A stretch of DNA of 64,000 bases from Actinomycetota bacterium (GTDB lineage Bacteria > Actinomycetota > Actinomycetes > S36-B12): the NCBI GenBank assembly GCA_016717115.1, contig JADKGE010000010.1, forward strand, positions 1 through 64,000. Reading direction: 5' to 3'. How positions within the stretch are numbered: the first letter of the stretch is position 1; each line of letters begins with the position of its first letter. This document shows, one piece after another, positions 59,864 through 64,000 of the stretch. The notes under the pieces were generated by a model. It worked only from the letters and a program-made list of their open reading frames with translations. It ran no database searches and was not told the origin of the DNA. Both the position numbers and the translations under genes were made by a program.

Positions 59864-60022
59864 GAGCCGTCGGCACGGTGTTTGTGTGACACGGCCTTGG
59901 GCTATCGCGTCGTAGGAGATAGAGGGGTTGTCCCTCTCGCGCACACACCTGGCGCGCACTCGAGGGGAGCCCACCCATGCCCACCACTGCCGTCGCGTCG
60001 TCGGTCGCTCGCCGCGATCACG

Positions 60023-60262
60023 ATGCCGTACCAGAACTTCCTGAACGAGCTGGCGAAGTCCGTGCAGGTGTACGGGACGGCGCTGGCGACGATCGTGCTG
60101 GTGGTGTGCGCGTTCGGCTACATGGGCGCCAAGGGCCTCAGCCCGCAGAACGCCTCCCGCTGGCTGGGCGGCATGTTCGCCGCGATCTTCGCGGCGATCA
60201 TCTGCGTCGGCGCCCCCAGTCTGATCACCATCGTGCAGGGCTGGGCCGCGAACGCCGCCTGA
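60023..60262 (+). CDS. small two-helix membrane protein, TrbC/VirB2-like
   Basis: 79 residues from ATG 60023 (MPYQNFLNELAKSV). Two hydrophobic helices (YGTALATIVLVVCAFGYMGAKGL and WLGGMFAAIFAAIICVGAPSLI) are separated by SPQNASR. This size and layout fit VirB2/TrbC-like subunits, which form the pilus or channel part in type IV secretion systems. A longer upstream extension in the same frame is possible but has no good ribosome site; the ATG at 59977 with GAGGGGAG opens a different frame. It stands between the NlpC/P60 gene and the VirB6-like gene. Confidence 0.7.
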   Translation: MPYQNFLNELAKSVQVYGTALATIVLVVCAFGYMGAKGLSPQNASRWLGGMFAAIFAAIICVGAPSLITIVQGWAANAA

Positions 60263-60300
60263 CGGCCGGCGACCGCGACCCCGACACGCAGCCACACGTC

Positions 60301-61747
60301 ATGGACCTGTTCTTCGACGGCATCTTCCACGGCCTGTTCAGCGCCATCGATCCCCTGGGCATGGTGCTGCGCACCCTGATGGCGCTCCTCGCCGACGCCC
60401 TCGCCCAGGCCGTCACCGGCATGTACGCGCAGCTGTTCGAGATCACCACCGCGGACTTCACCATGGCATCCCTGGGCAGCATCTGGAAGATCACCACCGG
60501 GGTGTCCGCGTCCGTGGCGACGATCCTGCTGGTCATGGCCGCGTTCCGCGCCATGGTCGCCCAGTCCAGCCGCTACCTGGTCGAGGCGATCCCCGGCGTC
60601 GCGCTCGCGCTGATCGGCCCGCAGGTCGCCACCTTGCTGCTCCCGGCGATAGCGGCGGCGTTCACCGACCTCGCCCAGGTCATCGTCTCCGCCGCCACCC
60701 CCGACCTCGCCGCCTCCATGCGACTGCTCGCCGGCGTCGGCAGCAACGCCCTCTACGAAGGCCTCGGACTGATGGCGCCGCTGATCGCGACGCTGCTGCT
60801 GTTCGGCCTGACATCGGTGTTCTTCGTCCTCCTGTTCTGCATGGCCGCCGCCGTCGTCCTGTACGCGCTGAGCCCATTCGCCTTCGCCGGCCTGGTCATG
60901 GCCCCCACCCGAACCTGGTTCCGCAAGTGGGCCACCCTCATGTTCTCCGTCCTGTTCGCGAAGGTCCCCATCGCGATCCTGCTCGCCCTGTCCGTCTCCC
61001 TGTTCGCGAACTCCGCCCACACCGGCACGACCCAGGCGTTCGTCAACGCCGGCGCTGGCCTCATCCTCGGCATCGGCGCCCTCCTCGCCCCGCTGATGGC
61101 GTACGGGCTGTTCTCCTTCATGGGCACCGTCGCGACCAAGCCCGCCGTCCCCTCCACCAACCCCGCCCGGGCGCTGGGCACCGCCTACTACGGGTCGCAG
61201 ATGGGCCGCGCCGGAGTCAACGCGGGACGCAAGGTCGTCACCTCAGCCCGCTCCATCACCTCCCGCTCCTCCGCCGGGGACCCCGGGTGCGCGTGGCACC
61301 GGGCAACCGGGGGCGGCGACGCCGGCTCCGCACGAGCCCACCGCCGCGGCACGATCCGCCGGCGCCCCCGTCACCCACCCCGCCACGACGAGCACCGCTA
61401 CCTCGAGTGCTGCTGCGCCCGCTGCCACCGGAGCCACCGGAGCGTCTGCCGGTGCGACTGGGGCGACCGCCGCTGCGGCGGGCGCGGCCACGGCAGGGGT
61501 CGGCGCGGTCGTCGTCGCCGGAGGCGCCGCCACATCCAAGGCCACCGGGTCGGCGAAGGGCGCCGTCGTCGGTACCGCCGGCCAGATCGCAAGCCCTGCC
61601 GGCTACACCCAGCACGGAAGTGGACTCCTCGTCCCCGACACCCCAAGCCGGCCGTCGACGCCACCACCCCGCCAGGGCGTGTCACCCGATGGTGCGGGCC
61701 CGGCCCGGGGGAGCGTCGGGCCACCGGATGCCCATCGCGTCACCTGA
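60301..61747 (+). pseudogene. VirB6/TrbL-like type IV secretion membrane protein, with one frameshift
   Basis: From ATG 60301, about 320 residues with seven or eight membrane helices (for example FEITTADFTMASLGSIWKI, IPGVALALIGPQVATLLLPAI, LIATLLLFGLTSVFFVLLFCMAAAVVLYAL, GTTQAFVNAGAGLILGIGALLAPLMAYGL) form the VirB6/TrbL-like inner-membrane channel part. Near 61262-61275, in a C/G run, the frame changes by one base. The correct continuation is an Ala/Thr/Gly-rich cytoplasmic or surface tail (ATGATGASAGATGAT, GLLVPDTPSRP) ending at TGA 61747. The span is 3n+1 bases. It may be a sequencing error rather than true decay, since both flanking secretion genes are intact. Confidence 0.75.
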
Positions 61748-61817
61748 GCCGCCCCTCGCGTCCTGTTCAGGACCGCCTCGCCCGCACCGTCCCCGCTCGA
61801 CTTTCTGGAGGTTCCCC

Positions 61818-63302
61818 ATGCCGTCGACCGTGATCGCCGACCACGACGTCACTGCCGCGTTCCCCCGCCGGCCCAGGCCCGGGATCGTGATGGGACTGCG
61901 GCTTCCCCAAGTCGGGCTGCTGGCCGCCGCTGGACTGCTGCTGATCATGGCGATGTTCACGGGCGCGTTCCCCGGCCCCGGTCGCGGGCTCGCGTTCGGG
62001 GTCGCCGCCGTCCTGGTCCTGCTCGCCACGTCCACTGTGGAGGGCCGCCCGGGGTATGCGTGGCTGGCGGCCCGCACCTCGCACCTGGCGCGCGGGCTGC
62101 GCGGGAACGCGGCCGTCACCCGGCCCATCAAGGCAGGCACCCTCCGGCCACCGACGACGGTCAAGCGGATCGCGGGTTTGCTGCCGGGGCGCGCGGCGGC
62201 GATCACCGTGCACGAGATGGACGGGGTCGGGTACCTGTACCACCCGCACACCGGCACCCTCACCGCCATCATCGAAGTCACGAGCCCGGAGTTCCTGCTG
62301 CGTGACCCCGCCGACCGCAACGCCCGCGTCGCCGGCTGGGGCCGCGTCCTCGCCGCGGCGACCCGCACCGGTGCGGTCCGGCAGGTGCAGCTCCTCGAGC
62401 GGTCGATCCCAGACGACGGGACGGCGCTGGCCGCCTACACCGACACCCACCTCACCCGCGACCTGCAGCAGCTCGAGCTCGCCGACGTGTACACCGACCT
62501 CGTCGGGCACCTGCGCGGCGGCGCGGACCGGCACCAGGCGTTCCTGGCGATCACGGTCGACCGCGCGGCGGCCGCGTCACGGATCAAGGCCGCCGGCGGG
62601 CGCATCGGCGGCCTGGTCGCCGCCTGGCGGCAGGAGTACGCCCTCCTCGCCCGCCTCCTGCCCTCGGCTGGGCTGGACGTGATCGACGAGCTGTCGCCTG
62701 CGCGGATCGCCGAGGTCGTCCGCACCGGCTACGACCCGGCCGCCGTCCTCACCCTGCCCGCCGGGATCACCCTGGACCTGGCGACGGCCGGGCCGGTCGC
62801 GGGGCGGGAGGAGTGGGACCACCTGCGCACCGACGGCGCGTTCCACGCGGTGCTGTGGGTCGCGGAATGGCCGAACGCGCATGTGCCCGCCGACGTGCTG
62901 TGGCCGGTGATCTTCCCGCCCGGCGTCCAGCGCACCCTGTCCTTGTTCTACAAGCCCTACACCCGCACCCAGTCCGAGACCGCGATCCGGGCGAAGCACT
63001 CCGAGATCCTCCAGAGCTCCTGGTTGAAGGACAAGCTCGGCCGGGTCGAGACCCTCGCCGATTCCAAGGAGCTTGACGACGTCATGAGCCGGGAGTCCGA
63101 GCTCCTCGCCGGCCACGGCGAGGTCGGCCTGCTCGGCATGATCACCGTCACCGCGCCCACCCTGGACGACCTCGAGGCCGCCGTCACTTCCGTCCACGCG
63201 GCTGCGACGCAGGCATCGCTGGACCTGCGCCGGGTGTACGGGCAGCAGCTGCAGGCGTTCACCGTCGCGGCGCTGCCGCTGGGGATCCCGGTGGTGACCT
63301 GA
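61818..63302 (+). CDS. SCO6880-like type IV secretion protein
   Basis: 494 residues; TGGAGG precedes ATG 61818. Two N-terminal membrane helices (VGLLAAAGLLLIMAMFTGAF, LAFGVAAVLVLLATSTV) are followed by a large soluble domain with WLAARTSHLARGLRG, LYHPHTGTLTAIIEVTSPEFLL, LFYKPYTRTQSETAIRAKHSEI and LLGMITVTAPTLDDLEAAVTSV. This arrangement is known from the SCO6880 family, regularly encoded directly before the VirB4-like ATPase in actinomycete conjugative elements. It probably docks that ATPase at the membrane. Its TGA overlaps the next ATG (TGATG). Confidence 0.82.
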   Translation: MPSTVIADHDVTAAFPRRPRPGIVMGLRLPQVGLLAAAGLLLIMAMFTGAFPGPGRGLAFGVAAVLVLLATSTVEGRPGYAWLAARTSHLARGLRGNAAVTRPIKAGTLRPPTTVKRIAGLLPGRAAAITVHEMDGVGYLYHPHTGTLTAIIEVTSPEFLLRDPADRNARVAGWGRVLAAATRTGAVRQVQLLERSIPDDGTALAAYTDTHLTRDLQQLELADVYTDLVGHLRGGADRHQAFLAITVDRAAAASRIKAAGGRIGGLVAAWRQEYALLARLLPSAGLDVIDELSPARIAEVVRTGYDPAAVLTLPAGITLDLATAGPVAGREEWDHLRTDGAFHAVLWVAEWPNAHVPADVLWPVIFPPGVQRTLSLFYKPYTRTQSETAIRAKHSEILQSSWLKDKLGRVETLADSKELDDVMSRESELLAGHGEVGLLGMITVTAPTLDDLEAAVTSVHAAATQASLDLRRVYGQQLQAFTVAALPLGIPVVT

Positions 63303-64000
63303 TGCGCCCCTTCCACCGCCCCAGCGACACAGCAACGAATGACGCAGCCGCCGATGCGCGTGCGTGGATGGCGCCGGCATGCTCTGCTGCCGGGGTCCGC
63401 GGCCAGGGCAAGGACCGCACCCGGTTCGCGATGCCCGGACTGCGCGTGTCCACCGCGACCGCCGCCGTGGCGTACCCGTTCCTCGCCCAGGCACCCCTGA
63501 CCCACAAGGGCACGTTCCTGGGCACGAACCTGGGCACCGGCGCCCCGTTCTGCTTCTCCCCCTTCGAGGCGTACCGCGACGGGCTGATCACCAACCCGAA
63601 CATCCTCGTCGCCGGGGAGATCGGCTCCGGCAAGACCAACACCACCTGCGCCCTGACCCTGCGCTCCATCCCGCTGGGGTTCCGGGTCGCCGCCGTCGAC
63701 GCCAAGGCCGACTGGGCCCGGTTCGCCCGCACCTACGGCGGGTCGGCGATCAGCATCGGCCCCGGCCGCGGAAACCGCCTGAACCCCCTCGACGTATCCG
63801 ACGCACTCCTGAACGCCCGCGTCGACGCCGAGGGCAACCCCATCGACCCCACCGTGTTGGCGAAGGCCGGTCAGCTGCGGCTGCTGGAGGGGCTGATCGA
63901 GATCCGGTTGAACCGCAGCCTCGCCGTCGACGAGAAGACCGCAATCGCCCTCGCCCTCGAACAGGCCCTCCACACGTCGGGAGGCAGCCCGATCCTGTCC
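63302..64000 (+). CDS. VirB4/TraC-like conjugation ATPase, N-terminal part
   Basis: The frame runs from ATG 63302 to the window end, 233 codons without a stop. AGEIGSGKTNTTCAL near residue 105 is the Walker A loop, preceded by FCFSPFEAYRDGLITNPNILV and followed by VAAVDAKADWARFARTYGG, where the VDxKADW block is typical of VirB4/HerA-like ATPases in Gram-positive elements. The Walker B and C-terminal parts lie outside the window. It energises assembly and substrate transfer in the secretion channel. Translational coupling with the preceding SCO6880-like gene supports the assignment. Confidence 0.88.
   Translation, partial: MRPFHRPSDTATNDAAADARAWMAPACSAAGVRGQGKDRTRFAMPGLRVSTATAAVAYPFLAQAPLTHKGTFLGTNLGTGAPFCFSPFEAYRDGLITNPNILVAGEIGSGKTNTTCALTLRSIPLGFRVAAVDAKADWARFARTYGGSAISIGPGRGNRLNPLDVSDALLNARVDAEGNPIDPTVLAKAGQLRLLEGLIEIRLNRSLAVDEKTAIALALEQALHTSGGSPILS

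Noticed and set aside
59921..59936. AGAGGG/CCCTCT hairpin after the NlpC/P60 gene as a terminator
   Set aside because: The stem is short, has no T-run, and following secretion genes run in the same direction; at most a weak mRNA structure.

Overview
The window is high-G+C DNA with dense genes, frequent 4-bp ATGA overlaps, GTG/TTG starts and actinobacterial family content (Abhydrolase_9, DUF2252, DUF6325, LuxR-type response regulators, SCO6880-type conjugation genes). It most likely comes from an actinomycete (Actinomycetota). I cannot name the genus.

Layout. 1-4.3 kb: end of a nitroreductase-family gene, a frameshifted DUF4397-like secreted protein, a patatin-like phospholipase, an SRPBCC protein and a small secreted protein. 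4.5-41.2 kb: an accretion region. Five 42-bp fragments of the 3' half of a tRNA-Lys(TTT) gene, all in the same orientation (4674, 8837, 14141, 33156, 41053), sit inside related attP-like repeats and divide the region into four cargo segments. Segment I carries a small membrane protein and a DesK/NarL-like two-component system. Segment II carries a 1173-residue metallophosphatase/SIR2-like(?)/STAND NTPase protein that looks like an antiphage defence gene, a broken IS6-type element and an integrase remnant. Segment III carries a sulfatase/SulP operon facing a MalT-like LuxR regulator and a + strand operon of envelope genes. Segment IV carries a nucleotidyltransferase toxin-antitoxin-like pair and a nitrite/NO cluster (fused membrane NirK, DUF2249, hemerythrin, Rieske, cupin, SufR-like regulator).

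41.4-58.8 kb: an amino-acid/amide catabolic region. It holds bifunctional PutA with a divergent PAS-AraC regulator; a six-gene operon hyuA-hyuB-ABM-ABC transporter; a GntR-amidohydrolase pair; an M17 aminopeptidase; and RidA-GntR-ornithine cyclodeaminase. The gene set suggests uptake and hydrolysis of a cyclic amide or dipeptide toward ornithine/proline and then glutamate. That route is inferred from gene content.

59.0-64.0 kb: a third exact copy of a 24-bp boundary repeat (other exact copies at 8541 and 32861) is followed by type IV secretion genes (NlpC/P60 endopeptidase, small pilin-like protein, VirB6/TrbL-like protein, SCO6880-like protein, VirB4-like ATPase cut by the window end). This is probably the edge of an integrative conjugative element.

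Several genes have single frameshifts (DUF4397-like, transposase, radical-SAM maturase, VirB6-like). Some of these may be sequencing errors at GC-rich runs.
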